In this document: piece by piece, positions 22,810-34,385 of the stretch
Numbering within the stretch: the stretch's first letter is position 1
Layout: each line of letters starts with the position of its first letter
NCBI GenBank assembly: GCA_035772405.1
Contig: JAYKKM010000416.1
Location: forward strand, 963,501 to 1,027,500
DNA length: 64,000 nt
Direction: 5' to 3'
From: Chrysogorgia sp. JL179-B06
Lineage: Eukaryota > Cnidaria > Anthozoa > Scleralcyonacea > Chrysogorgiidae
Position numbers and translations under genes: made by a program
The notes under the pieces: model-generated
Database searches by the model: none
Told to the model about the DNA's origin: nothing
Seen by the model: the letters and a program-made list of their open reading frames with translations, nothing else

Positions 22810-24470
22810 ACGTACATACATACATATTTAATTACCACTTCCCATTAGGGTTTTCCAAGAGCAATTTACATAGTAAAAAGCAATTATACTATCTACAAAT
22901 AAGCTAAAAATGTTTAAATATGTTAAATTAATCTTCTGCCAAAAATTTAGATAATAAAAAATGTCGTAATTTACGTTTAAAAGAATTCAAATTGTTTATG
23001 GACTTTAAACTGTCATAACTGTAGCGGAATGTTCTTTGACCAGTAACAGTGTGATACTTTGGTATATCCAAATCGTTTGATCCTCTGGTGTTCCTTTTAT
23101 GAATATCCGAACGTTTATTAAATTTAGTGGAAATATATTATTCATGCATTTATATGCCATGATAATAACCATTTTAGGTTTTTTAGTGCAGGTGTAATGT
23201 GATCGTATTTACGGATGTTCATAATTATACGTGCCGCAAAGTTTTGTACTAGCTGAATTTTCTTAATATTTCTAGCAGACGTACTTGACCATACTGACGA
23301 GCAATAAAACATTTTACTCATCACTAAAGCATTAATGATAAGTGATAGGGTATTCTTGTCAAAAAAATGTTTAACTCGGTTAATTTGGACGAGTTTTGCT
23401 ATTCCCGTTGAAGATAAGTATGCAATATGCTCATTAAAGTTCATGAAAGGATCTAATGTCAATCCAAGATCTTTGGCCACTTGGACTGGAGTTAAAGGTT
23501 CACCAAGAAAGTTAACAACAGTATGTTCTGGTAGCTGTTTCAATAATTGACGAGTGCCAAATATTAATAATTTGGTTTTACCAGGGTTCACTAAAAGGCT
23601 GTGTTCACAACACCACTTTGTTATATCAAGTAAATCATTTTCGATTGAAGACAGTGTGGATTCCAAATCTCGGGGATGAAAAGACACATACAACGTACGA
23701 ATCTAGTGAGCTTGTTTTCGAAATAGAAGGTAATTCATCGATATAAATACTAAAGAGAAGTGGAGAGAGTATTACTCCTTGTGGTACACCATAGTTAATC
23801 GGAAGAATATGTAGACGAAGAGGAACCAATTCGAACGTATTGTGATCTTTCTGAGAGGTAACTTTAGAACCATTGACATACTGTAGTGGAAGCAGCTTTG
23901 TCAGCCAATTTACGAAGAAGAATATCATGTCTTAAACTGTCAAACGCTTCCGACAGATCCAATAAAATCAATACCGTTAAAGATTTTTTGTCCATAACCT
24001 CCAGTATGGTGTCAGATACCAAAATGTTTAATGTTTCCGTGGAATGAGCCTTCTTGTTACCGCTTTGATGAATAGTTAATCTTTTGTGTTCAGTTAAGTA
24101 TGATTGAAATTGATTCAAAGCAGCTTTTTCACAGATTTTTGAAAGGACCGGTAGTAAGGACAAAGGTCTATTGTTAGATGCGATTTCATGATCTCCTTCT
24201 TTGAGTAATGGCAAAACTTCGGCCAACTTCCAGATGGTAGGATATTTTGCTGTTATTAAGGATGTATTTATGATGTCTGTAATTATATGGATAATATGAG
24301 GAAGTGCATCTTTAATAACCTGTATGGATATTTTATTAAAACCGAGCGCTTTATTAGAAGGCATGTTCTTTATTATTAAGCTAATTTCATCAGGTGTGAC
24401 AGGCTCAAAGTTAAATGTGTTCATTTGTGTATAAGGAATATTGACAGGAACTTCAACTGGTGTCTATAAC
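22810..24470 (-). pseudogene. CR1/Rex-like LINE reverse transcriptase, frameshifted, with (ATGT)n tail
   Basis: Three minus-strand frames follow in order. N-terminal RT: TPDEISLIIKNMPSNKALGF, NRPLSLLPVLSKICEKA, LLDLSEAFDSLRHDIL (24424-23864). Middle: NYGVPQGVILSPLLFSIYID (23800-23700). C-terminal: NPGKTKLLIFGTRQ, VAKDLGLTLD, QNFAARIIMNIRKYDHI (23600-23170), ending after a further shift in KLRHFLLSKFLAED near 22945. The tail ends in TATGTATGTACG at 22810-22830. The catalytic YxDD box is gone: sequence jumps from LDSYV to MYVSF, so a small deletion removed the active-site aspartates. The element is dead. Confidence 0.85.
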
Positions 24471-24746
24471 TATTGTATATCTGTTTAACAATTTATTTTG
24501 AATGATGTATAAAACAGTAATATCAAAGATTCAGCAATTTCAGACAGTAGTTATAAGTTTGTCTTTGTCGTCGTTCAGACGTCCTCTTCCATTTCGGTAT
24601 CTGAATATTTGGTATCGAGTACGGTAAATTATTAGCATTAGATAATAAGTAACAACTCTTATTTAATTTAATCAAAATAAAACAAAACTTTGAAACGTTG
24701 TGCAAAATGTACAGTAGTGGTTAAAACTTGGCCGATGCTAAAATAA

Positions 24747-24803
24747 CAATCCTGAAAGTAGCCGCCCTTAGAGGTCAGTGATTTCGAAAGTAGCCGCCCC
24801 GGT
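24747..24803. repeat. 16-bp repeat CGAAAGTAGCCGCCCC, right block
   Basis: Right-hand counterpart of 22733-22805. 24815-25065 shows nothing recognisable. Confidence 0.6.
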
Positions 24804-25067
24804 TACACCCAAAACAAATGCCCAAGGCTAAAGGGATGACTCAAAAGGACGAAGCCATTTTCGTAGTTAAAAAGTAATATAATTTTAGCATTTAAAAGAT
24901 GCTTGCGCGGTTAGTTGACTACGGTACTTGAAGCTGGTTTTATGATTTCCAAAAAAAGGTCTTAACCCTATACTCCCCACTATCAAAATACAAATGCTCC
25001 ATATTGGTCCCAAGTATTTCTTACAGTACTAATCATCTGTGGTGATCGTTTCCTTTATTCAAAAAGA

Positions 25068-25720
25068 TTAAAGTGCCACTAACCCCAAAAATGACAATGC
25101 TTGTTTGAAAGGACACCGCTTAAGATGATGAAGAATGGCGTTGACAGTTCTTCGATATCTATTTTCGTTCTCGAGGTATTCAGTTATATGTGATATGTTA
25201 ATGAGGCATGAAGTCAAAGTAGGCAAACAACATTGTGGCAAATCTAAAAGTTGTGTATATCAAAGTTATCCAATTGAAACTTTGCAGGTGGATGCATACC
25301 ACCAAACTAAAGAACACGCTTCAAGTTATGTTATCACCATCCTCCTAGTTTCTAAAACAAAATAATTTGTTTTCTCATTAGCAGAACATTTTGAGATTGG
25401 CATTTGGCAGTTCTTAATAACTTTTTCAATAACTTTTCCAATGCAATACCAAAGTTTGAAATCGAAAACGTTGTTTGAGATGGCAGAAAAAGAAGACTTC
25501 TGTATGGGAAGAGAGGTTTGGAAGCTAATTTGTTACTATGGTGACAACATAACTTGAACTATGTTCTTTAGTTTGGCCGTATGCACGTGCAAAGTTTCAA
25601 GTAATTTCATTGGATAACTTTGAAGATATACACGAATTTTAGAATTGCTACAATACAACTCCTCAAGAACGAAAATAGATATCGAAGAACTATAAGCGCC
25701 ATTCTTCATCATTTTAAATG
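25068..25720. mobile_element. TTAA-type foldback element (family F2), right end truncated
   Basis: It starts TTAA then AGTGCCACTAACCCCAAAAA. The arms are inverted: GATATCTATTTTCGTTCTCG left against AACGAAAATAGATATCGAAG right, and CTAAAGAACACGCTTCAAGT against ACTTGAACTATGTTCTTTAG. The right arm stops about 60 bp before the expected terminus. Confidence 0.7.
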
Positions 25721-26033
25721 CATGGTATATATGCCCAATGTATTGAAAATGTATTGTCATGATTTTTCATTAAGACGAGACGTGCTGAGAAGAAGACGAA
25801 CAAGTTGTTATTTAAAGAGGAACGAAAGCGACAAGAGAAATCCGATTCCAGCTCCGCTCTGCATGTTGGTCAGAAGATTGAGTAAATGTAGCACAGCCAT
25901 GTTAGTGTTCCACAAGCGATGTTATGACAGCCACAGAAAAGCCAACCGCGAAGAGATCTTTCGACCAATGTTTTTAACAAGCACATTGCTAGCTGCCCAC
26001 GAGTATTATTACATCATGTAATATTTGAACAAC

Positions 26034-26172
26034 GACAGCGAGTGTTTCACCGGGATATCCAAACACGAGAAAACAATGTATGAAAACACGAGCGCGTAGC
26101 GCGAGTGTTTTTGTTAATTGTTTTCGAGTGTTTGGATATCCCGGTGGGACACGAGCTGGAGTTGTTTAAATA
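26034..26172. repeat. Palindromic repeat GTGTTTCACCGGGATATCC, copy 1
   Basis: ACGAGAGCGAGTGTTTCACC-like left arm and inverted right arm ending CGAGTGTTTGGATATCCCGG. Nearly identical to 50275-50410; a diverged relative is at 51610-51735. Confidence 0.75.
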
Positions 26173-26442
26173 GCTTCTCAAATGAACACAAGTATAGGTT
26201 ATATTTGATTGAATGATATTCTATCATGGGAGGGTTATGTTAATAGTTGAATACTACAATACATATGATTATATTATTAAGATGGCTTAATCGACACGGT
26301 CTACATCGCCAACTGCAAAATTATACATAATAACCATTCAGATATTCTTTGAAAAAACGTCCTTGCATGATATACACTCTTGTGCTCATTTGAGCGTATA
26401 GACACCTCAGATGCCGATAGTTTGTATAACAAAGACTTATAT

Positions 26443-27285
26443 ACAGGGTGTCCCAAAAAAAAGGCTACCTTTTCAAATTCAAATTAGCATGTTAATTCAA
26501 GCAACCTATTGTAGTTCTTTGAAATTCATTATCGCTTTTGAACTACGAATGCGTAAAAATACCATATGGACTTATAGTACGTATTCCATATAAGGTCATA
26601 ACGGACGGGACTGGGAAGAGCAAATACGTTGCCCTAACGAGCATATACGTACCAGCCCACTGGATGCGGATAATTAACACGTTACGATATGTTCGATAAT
26701 CCGCTCTTTTTAAGAAAACTACGTTCGCTAGCCGGATAAGCTGTACGCATATTGTAAACAGATAATTTACCTTTGTTTTAATATATATTGTCGCTTTGGG
26801 AGTTGATTATTTCTCAAGAAAACGTTCGTTGAAGACAGCTGAATGTTCGTTTACGAGATGGTATCCGTAATACGAAAATTATATATTTGTGCATGTTCGA
26901 TTATCCGCTTTCAAAGAGAACTAAGTTAGCTACCAGGATAAGCTGTATGTATGTTGTAAATAGATAATTTAACTTTAAAAGAATATATTCTATAGCTTTG
27001 TGGGAGGGTTAGGACCTTTGTTGTTTTGGGGTCGGTTACAATCCAATTAACTTGGAGGCTGGTACGAGGGCAATGTATTTGCTCGTCAGGGCAACGTATA
27101 TGCTCGTTAGGGCAATGTATTTGCTCTTCCCAGTCCCGTCCGATATGACCTTATATGGAATACGTACTATAAGTACCTATAAAAAATACACAGTTTTATA
27201 CACATGGGATATTGAACACAATAGGTTGTTTGAAAAAAATTCAAATGATGAATTTGAAAAGTAGCCTTTTTTTGGGACACTCTGT
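26443..27285. mobile_element. Foldback element with CAGGGTGTCCC ends and internal minisatellite
   Basis: ACAGGGTGTCCCAAAAAAA left and GGGACACTCTGT right, flanked by TATA-rich DNA as for TA-targeting (mariner-like) elements. A second inverted pair lies inside: CGTATTCCATATAAGGTCAT (26580) against ATGACCTTATATGGAATACG (27145). It carries two to three copies of the 21-bp unit known from 8268-8475 in both orientations. No transposase is present. Confidence 0.75.
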
Positions 27286-27515
27286 ATATTATATACTTTA
27301 TAAAATAACCGGAAGTAAATGCGTGACTACACGCGCTCTGATTGGCTACTGAGCCTGCTTTATAATTCAGTAAAGCATAAGCTGTCGCCATCTTCCGACT
27401 TGATTTTGTCGTTTTTGACAAATTTCACGTCGTTTTAATTACAAAAAGACGTCAGGAAATACCTGTATACAAGTTAAACCAACGTTTCAACATAAGGAAA
27501 TGTTTTACTTGCAGT

Positions 27516-28035
27516 TTAAAGTGCTTATAAACCCAAAATGGGTTTTTGGTGATTCGGATAGAGCATAAAAAGTTAGTTAATAAGTTCTAGATTAGTTTTT
27601 GCGTTAAACTTTTAGTTTCGGAGATATAAGGGCTCAAAGTCACAATTTGTGAAAAAAAGTAGCGCAGGCCGGGAGACTGGATCCGAGGAACGTGTTATGT
27701 TTCAATACTTATAAAAATATATTACAATTCGAGTAGACAAGGTAACATCGTAAAGACACATCGTTTGGGCATTTTTCAATAAAAACTCTTAAGATAGCTG
27801 TCTTCTCCTATACAAAAGCCTAGTTGTTGTTGAAGATGGGTTCCTCGGATCCAGGTCCCTGTGTTATTTTGGTAGCGCTACTTTTTTCCAAAAAATGGCA
27901 CAATTTGCATGTTTGAGCCGTTATATCTCCGAAACTAAAAGTTTAACGCAAAAACTAATCCAGAACTTATTAACTAACTTTTTATGCTCTATCCGAATCA
28001 CCAAAAACCCATTTTGGGTGCATTTTCATAGTCGA
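27516..28035. mobile_element. TTAA-type foldback element (family F3)
   Basis: Left end TTAA, AGTGCTTATAAACCCAAAAT; right end complementary through CCCATTTTGGGTGCA. The arms (about 200 bp) mirror each other, including GATTCGGATAGAGCATAAAA and its complement. The right-hand TTAA is lost. Confidence 0.75.
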
Positions 28036-28372
28036 AATCGCCAAGAGAAAATGTACTTAGCAATAGCAACACCATATAGCAACGTCTTTTTAACTGGTAA
28101 ATCTTCATTTTTCTTTACTTTGCTGATGATATAATGATGTTATTTTATAAAAGAAATAAAAAACTTTGTCGCTGTGATATTATGTCGTTATATACGCTAT
28201 ATACGCTTCTCTCGTGCCATTATGACGACACCTGGGTCCCTGCCATTACTATACTGTATAATGTAATCTATGTTAGGTTGTTTTTTTGGTGGTTTTTTTT
28301 GCACAATGGTGAAGCTAATAAAAATTAAAAATAAAAAAAATAAAAAATAATATCACGCCACACGTTTTTAGA

Positions 28373-28440
28373 CCGCTGGTCTAGAGGTCCAGGTCGCGGT
28401 TCGATTCCAAGCCGGAATGCTCTACAGTCCAGTGCATTTT
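28373..28440 (+). mobile_element. tRNA-like SINE fragment
   Basis: TGGTCTAGAGG then GGTTCGATTCC: A-box-like and perfect B-box sequences only 20 bp apart, so the tRNA head is shortened. It is not a functional tRNA. Confidence 0.4.
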
Positions 28441-28463
28441 CTCATTTCGTATGATGATATAGA

Positions 28464-29300
28464 CAGGGCCGCATTAACAGATTATGGGGCCTGGGGCATA
28501 GAAATTTTATGGGGCCCCTATATGGAAAAATGTTGGGAAAGGCAGAGATAGGATTTCTGGAAAATGGGTTAAAAATCGTTTAAAACCTTAATATAGTAAT
28601 AACGGCCGATTATGATGAAAATTTTATTCGAAAGTTGTAAGTGGTCCCATGTACTGAAGTTACATTAAATATCGTCTGTATCTGTATGTACACGGTCAAT
28701 TAATATGTTTCTTTTTGTCTTGCATAGAATAAGTTATAAATATAGAGTGACAAATTCTCAACTTTTAATATATTTCAAACAATGGGCATGAAGACGGAAG
28801 CAAAATTTGAGTCAGTCTAATAGAAATAATAGTTAGGTTTAAGCACGCAAAATGCAGGAAACTGCAAGACGCTGTCAAATAGTATATGTTCATTTTGTCG
28901 ATTATAAGACTATTGCTGTTGAAGCACAAGTACTTTGCGTGCCTTTCGTGACGCAAACATATGGATGATTTCACTCAAATCTAAACCGCGCACTATGTCA
29001 GAATCCAGGCTCATGATAGTAAGGCGCATCAAGTTCTTAATCAGTTTAAGCTTCGAAAAAGATCGCTCACCACAGCAATTCGCAACTATCAAGGTGAGAT
29101 ATATCTTGAGTGCGACTTCTACATTGGTCATTGGGAAACATAGCTTGAACGTCTTTGTCGACGATGACAATGTAATGAATTGTTCCATGCTACGCCTACA
29201 GTCTTCCTCTTTCTGATTCAAGAATTCTCCGAGAAAAGACTGCAACTGAAGCAGCTCATCGCCAAAATTCGTATCTAGATCGTTAGAGTAGTTAAGCAGT
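28464..29300 (-). pseudogene. hAT transposase remnant (C-terminal dimerisation domain)
   Basis: The minus-strand ORF 29285-28910 carries DELLQLQSFLGEFLNQKEED, FPMTNVEVALKIYLTLIVA, NCCGERSFSKLKLIKN and DIVRGLDLSEIIHMFASRKA. The ALKIYLTL...CCGERSFSKLKLIKN block is the hATC dimerisation region of ZMYM1-like hAT transposases. Between KLIKN and the final helix a segment is missing (NLMRLTIMSLDSD), and an upstream in-frame TGA ends the match near 29290. CAGGGCCGCATTAACAG at 28464 with GGGGCCTGGGGC behind it fits the element's 3' terminus. 29340-29920 holds no recognised gene. Confidence 0.75.
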
Positions 29301-30370
29301 CAACGTTTCTGCAGCAGTTGGAAATTCTAACAGAAAGGCGAAGCGATCGCAAACCTTTACTTACGGCGGTCTCCAAGTGTAGTTCCCAGACTTTTTTCGA
29401 GAGAAATAGAGCATCAGCTCCTACTGTTAACCCCAAAACAACTTAGATCCTAACCCTCGCCTAATTGGTTTTTTAACCCTAACCTCCGTCTAGAAGGCTG
29501 TACAAAGCCCGCGATTTACCTCTTAGTTGTGTTCTGAGCCTTCAGTGAAACAAACAAAGCAACCAGCAGTCTCCATAATCGTACAGGGAGTTGGACCTTC
29601 ATATTTTATATTTCAGTAAAAGTTATTCATTTTGCTCTGTTTTATATCGCTTAGTTAGCCGGAACACAATAGATTTAAGCGCTATTAAAATGTTGGTATA
29701 ACACATTTTAAAAGTTGAATAAACCAACTAAAATAGGTTCTTGGTCCGCCATCGCAAGGTATGTGCGAAAAAGACTATAAATGATTCATTTTGCTTTTAA
29801 TTGAGAGAATGTATACCTCCTTAAGAAGTAATTATTTCTGTATTTTTAACAAAACTCAACGTAGAACGGACTGGACGGCCTTTGACCTTTAATAAACCTA
29901 AAACAAAGGATTTGGCAATAGTCTGGTGGAATGTAGCTCAACCTTGTTTTGTAGGCCCCCCAATGGGTTTTTGTGGTTTTTGTATCTGTAAAGGATGGAG
30001 ATTAATAATCTGGATGATGCCATCTCGGCATCCTTGGGGAATTTGAAATATTCGGAATTTCCATAATTACTTCAAAGATGGCGTCCAATATGGCCGCCAT
30101 CTTTAATAATCAACTGAAATCAATCTTGTTTTGTTCGACTTCCGGTTGATTTTTGTTGTTTTTATGTCTTTATGCTATGGAAATTGATAATCTAGATGAT
30201 GCCACTCCAGCACCCTTTTGCAATTTGAAATATAATATATGTCATCTCTGAAATCCAAGATGGCGTCCAATATGGCCACCATGTTTAATTATCAACTTAT
30301 TAGCCTTTTTACATAAATGAGAAATTTATGAGAGGTATGTTGAGACTAGTGATGGAATTGTTCATCCATG

Positions 30371-30374
<4 letters not shown>

Positions 30375-30440
<66 letters not shown>
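30375..30440. repeat. (TA)n microsatellite
   Basis: Pure TA run of about 66 bp inside the inverted-repeat element. Confidence 0.95.
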
Positions 30441-30441
<1 letters not shown>

Positions 30442-30599
30442 TATGTATACATATAACTGCAATCAACTGGTACATAATATACAGTAGCTACTGCAAATAC
30501 TACAATTATAATTACATTATAGAATGTACACTATACTGTTCGTCACAACACATATATCAACATATTCAATGTTCTCTAACTTATCGTTTCTGTCCTCTT

Positions 30600-31735
30600 C
30601 ATCATCATCGTTGACATTCGTTGTCCAGGAATTATGACAGCTGTCTGTGCTGTAGCAACTGCAAAAAAACAGTACATGATAACTGTGCTTTATGGCATCC
30701 ACACCTTGCTTTTTCACATGGACGCTCTGATGCACAACCACAGCCAAACATTTCTAAAATTTCTGGAGGAGCTGATGCCATGTCGCTGGGTAGCATCGGG
30801 GGAATAAGTGATCTGGTTGTGTTGTCTCTGGACCAGCCAGATTCAGTTGTATCGCGACGTGGAGGATCTTCACTTAATGCTGTCTTCCAAATAGTACATG
30901 CCTGAAAGTGTGCTCGCTTCACATTTTCCGCAAATGCTTCTGAGATTGGGGGAAGTGACTTCAATTTTGCCCGGCACCTTCATCACTCCAGGTTTTGCTG
31001 TTTTGGCTACCCATATCTGATAGCGAACATCCGACATGCTATCACTGCATTTAGCTACCATAGCAAGCAGCTAGAAACGATGTGGTTTGTGCTATCACCA
31101 GATCCATGTCACTGTTAGGCTCACCAATTGAGTCCAGTTTCAGTCGCTTCGAAATAATCTTAATGACGGTGACTTCCCCAATACCCTAAAGACACCCGAC
31201 TGTGTCACATCCAGTGAGCGCGTGTGTAGCCAGCAGGTGTGGAACAATTGAAGCATTCTTTAACGCTGTTTGACCTATGTTAATAATGTCTCTTTGAGCA
31301 CTTGTTCCTTCCATCATCACTGTGCACGTCAACTTGCTATTTGTGTAATAATGCAGCAACAAGACGAAGACGTCCGTGTCGTCGCATATTACTTTGATTG
31401 TTCCTTGCGTTGCCACCTCAACCATCTGCTGAACCATAATCACACCAGCCTCTTCGTGGCTTGTTCTAAGGTAACTCCTTAATTGGATTATAATTCCTTC
31501 ATGACATACTTCTTGAGGAGTAGGAGATGGCCCTGTTAATACCAATCTATGGTTGTAGCTGATATTAGTTACTTGTAGTAGGATGACTCTTTCTGGTATT
31601 TGTTGGCACATGATATCGATGAGCCGAATCTTGTTCTCTGTGACTGATAAGATGACGTTGCGTGGAGATAAGGGTGCATCTGCGCGGATTTGGTGACATT
31701 CGCTCGCCAGCGATCCAGCCCGATAACTTCGTGTT
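30600..31735 (-). pseudogene. Element-encoded protein with PIN-like segment and CXC-type Cys cluster, decayed
   Basis: From 31735 leftwards: APLSPRNVILSVTENKIRL, then RTSHEEAGVIMVQQMVEVA, then VICDDTDVFVLLLHYYT, then THALTGCDTVGCL, an in-frame TAG, then GIGEVTVIKIISKRLKLD. After a frameshift near 30960 come LPPISEAFAENVKRAHFQAC and the cluster CGCASERPCEKARCGCHKAQ followed by LSCTVF; the final CSC lies in another frame. DDTDVFVLLL plus HALTGCDT is a PIN/FEN-like arrangement seen in many invertebrate repeat-encoded proteins, and the CxC-x4-PC-x3-RCGC cluster resembles tesmin/TSO1 CXC repeats. At least one nonsense mutation and two frameshifts make it a pseudogene. I know no named superfamily for this combination. 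Confidence 0.65.
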
Positions 31736-32638
31736 GTACCTTTATACTATATTCATAATAGCGATAGAATACGAGATATACATCGCTCCGAACCAGCTTG
31801 GAAAGGACAAACGATAAGAAGCTGTTGACGAGGTCCTACGCGGTTCCATTTTGCGGCCGGTGAATGATCCAGAGAATCGCACATAATTCGTTTGCTAGCT
31901 ATAATAAACTCGGCTTCTTTTTCTAGCTATAATGAGTTGTTTGCTTTATCTAATTCTAAATTTTAAGAATGTTTTTAATTCAAATACCAAAAACGGCTTT
32001 AATTGAACAAACCAAAAATACTTACAGTGTTTCTGAAGATGGCTGCTGCAATATGAGCCTGCAAATTATTTGGTCAGTACTATTCTCTTCTATTTTGTAT
32101 TGTGACTAATTTTGACTAATTGTGATAATTTTACAGGAATCCAATGTTAACTATGGCACATTAAAAACAACAATATGCTATTTATTAGTTAATAACTTCA
32201 ATATTTCTGTTTGGATACATTTAAAAAGAACGTAAATGTGCCATCAATTATGGCGGCCATCTTGGACATAAAATGTGGATTATTTCAAATTCCCCAAGGA
32301 TGCCGGGATGGCATCATCCAGATTATTAATCTCCATACTTCATAGATACAAAAACCATACAAAACCATTGGGGGGCCTGCAAAACAAGGTGAGGCTACAA
32401 ACAGCCATTTGGCAACCAGACTACAACGGGTCGTCCCTATTTGGCACGGGGACAAGGCTAAAATAGTGTCTCAAAATGACCTTCGCATTTTCAAGAACTA
32501 ATCCAATAGTAACCCTAACCTTGATCTTAACCTTAAACTAACCATAGCTAACCCTAACCTAACAAAAATAAAGATCAGACAAATCGGAAAGCCTGTTTAG
32601 GGTTTTCTGAGAACACTTGCAGCATATTTGCGGAGTGT

Positions 32639-32983
32639 TTACAATGTCAAGTTGGCGGGATGGTAACTTGCGCGGGATGGTCTCTGCTGTTTGGTTTTCT
32701 TCGGAGGGAACCTCAAAATGGCCTCCAGGTTCCTCTGCATGGCCGCAAGCGTGCTCTTTATCTCGGTCAGCTGTTCCGCCAGCGCGGGGCACTGGCAGTC
32801 GGACCTAGTCCTCTCTTCGGTTGGTCCTTTAACGTGGAATTTCGGAGACACCGTTTCTCTCAGTTTGTCGAAGAAGTATGCCAAGCGGCTTTTTTTTTGT
32901 TCGGAGACTAACGTCAAAGGCTCTACGAAGTTTGACAACTTTTTCAGACATGGCAACTTGTTCAGCAACCTTTCCAAATCCAC
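32639..32983 (-). CDS. Unrecognised 114-residue ORF, possible coiled-coil protein
   Basis: Begins MDLERLLNKLPCLKKLSNF; a central EQKKSRLAYFFDKLRETVSP is followed by a Cys pair (CQC) and a heptad-like stretch (LAEQLTEIKSTLAAMQRNLE), ending basic (PPKKTKQQRPSRA). Charge and leucine spacing look protein-like, and a TTCTAG acceptor-like site precedes the ATG. No homology is recalled. It could be an ORF1-type protein of a repeat or an isolated exon. ACCCTAACC-like simple sequence lies just downstream (32510-32560). Confidence 0.3.
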   Translation of the reverse strand: MDLERLLNKLPCLKKLSNFVEPLTLVSEQKKSRLAYFFDKLRETVSPKFHVKGPTEERTRSDCQCPALAEQLTEIKSTLAAMQRNLEAILRFPPKKTKQQRPSRASYHPANLTL

Positions 32984-33154
32984 GATAAATGTCGCCTAGA
33001 ATGATATGGGCTCAGTGAAACAAAGGAAGCAATAGATTATATAGACTGAAAATATACCCCAAACATAGCACCATTTCAACGGTTTGGCAACTTTGCTCAG
33101 ACTATAATTTATTCACATTCATTACAGCAGTGTATATATTAACACTTATGCCAC

Positions 33155-34037
33155 TTAAAGGACATTGGCAACAAAAAGTATAAGTACCTTTTAGATCAAA
33201 GTATGTGACTACAGACCTGCCAACTCATCCAAAGCAAAAACAGTGAGATTCAATTTTTTTCTCCCAAAAAATAATGAGATATCAACGTAACGATATATTT
33301 TGTATTTTTTCCATGTAACAGCAAGGTTTTAACAAATAGTATAATACAAGATTGTCATGGCAATATACTGATCGTCATGGCAATACCAGGCTCAGAAACA
33401 TTTTATGTGCGCGCGCATAACTTCAAAATGGCGTCTGTAGTGCAAAATATTATGCAATCTACGTCCATATTTATAATTATTTTGTCGTTAAGTTAACTCG
33501 TTAAATATTGAAATCACACCAATAAAGGATGAGGATTTAATATAATTTAAAATTGTGAGATTTTTGACCTCTTAGGCTGCGTTTACACTAGAGCAAAAGT
33601 TATCGGATTCGTATTGTTTTATATTCATATTGTTTTACATCCTCATGGGAATCCGGATACTTTTGTTCTAGTGTAAACGCAGCCTTAGTTTCTTGCTTTT
33701 ACCGTGAGAATCGAGCAGAAAATCGTGAGACTTGGCAGGTCTGGGAATATCGTATATAGTTTCAGAGGTTGTGAAAATGTTCATAATGCGCATTAAAGGT
33801 GAATCAGGGTTCTTCATATTATGGGTAAAACGGTCAGTGTTGGCGGAAATACAATTCTCAACGTCTTTAGTAATCGCTATTACAACATAAACTGAGCAAC
33901 ACATGGCCCGACACTTCCCAGCACATGACGTCACGATCATATTCAAAATGGCGGTGTTTTTACATGGCTTACTCAAATTTTAAAATGTGTTGCAAGCCTT
34001 TTCATAGCCTTTTCATGTGTTGCCAATGTCCTTTAAT
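33155..34037. mobile_element. TTAA-flanked element with AGGACATTGGCAAC ends (family F4)
   Basis: TTAA then AGGACATTGGCAACA at 33155-33173; TGTTGCCAATGTCCT then TTAA at 34019-34037. The interior is not palindromic overall and contains a nested Harbinger-type MITE (33575-33684). Orphan ends of the same family are at 4954 and 34588. Confidence 0.7.
33575..33684. mobile_element. Harbinger-type MITE, 110 bp, TTA target duplication
   Basis: GGCTGCGTTTACACTAGAGC left and its near-complement right (GTTCTAGTGTAAACGCAGCC), with TTA directly on both sides. TTA (TWA) duplications and GGC-type ends fit PIF/Harbinger MITEs. Confidence 0.75.
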
Positions 34038-34385
34038 TTATTACTTATTAAATCAGAGTCTTATTTTATCTGGATTTGTATGTACTTCATGTATGCCGAT
34101 TTTGGTATCTCAACACAAAATTTTGGTAGGATTTTAGGCATACATGAAGTACCTGCCTTGTTTAGTTTCAATAAAGACTTATTATAATGACATGTGCGAC
34201 AAGGAGTAATGCAAGCGTGGGGGGGGGGGGGCGTACCCAGCAGGCACGGCGGAAGCAAATCTGTATTGGGGGGCTGGGTACCAATCCTAAAATTGCCTGG
34301 TCACATAGCTTCTCCATTTGATGAGTATGCGAACAATTTGGAAGGACGAAAAGCTCTCGGTTTGGTATTTTCCTGGTCTAAATGA

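Larger units (their letters stand above)
29930..32402. mobile_element. 2.5 kb inverted-repeat element carrying a Cys-cluster/PIN-like gene
   Basis: Ends of about 120 bp are inverted copies: CAACCTTGTTTTGTAGGCCC through CATCCTTGGGGAATTTGAAA at left, complement at 32275-32400 at right. A second pair of subterminal direct repeats (GATGGCGTCCAATATGGCC at 30078 and 30260) lies inside the left end. Between them is a decayed minus-strand gene (30600-31735). No flanking target duplication could be identified. Confidence 0.7.

Noticed and set aside
30621..30905. 94-codon plus-strand ORF (also 31270-31482)
   Set aside because: Antisense of the decayed Cys-cluster/PIN-like gene.
32617..32999. Three overlapping plus-strand ORFs
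   Set aside because: Mutually overlapping and opposite a more protein-like minus-strand ORF; treated as shadows.
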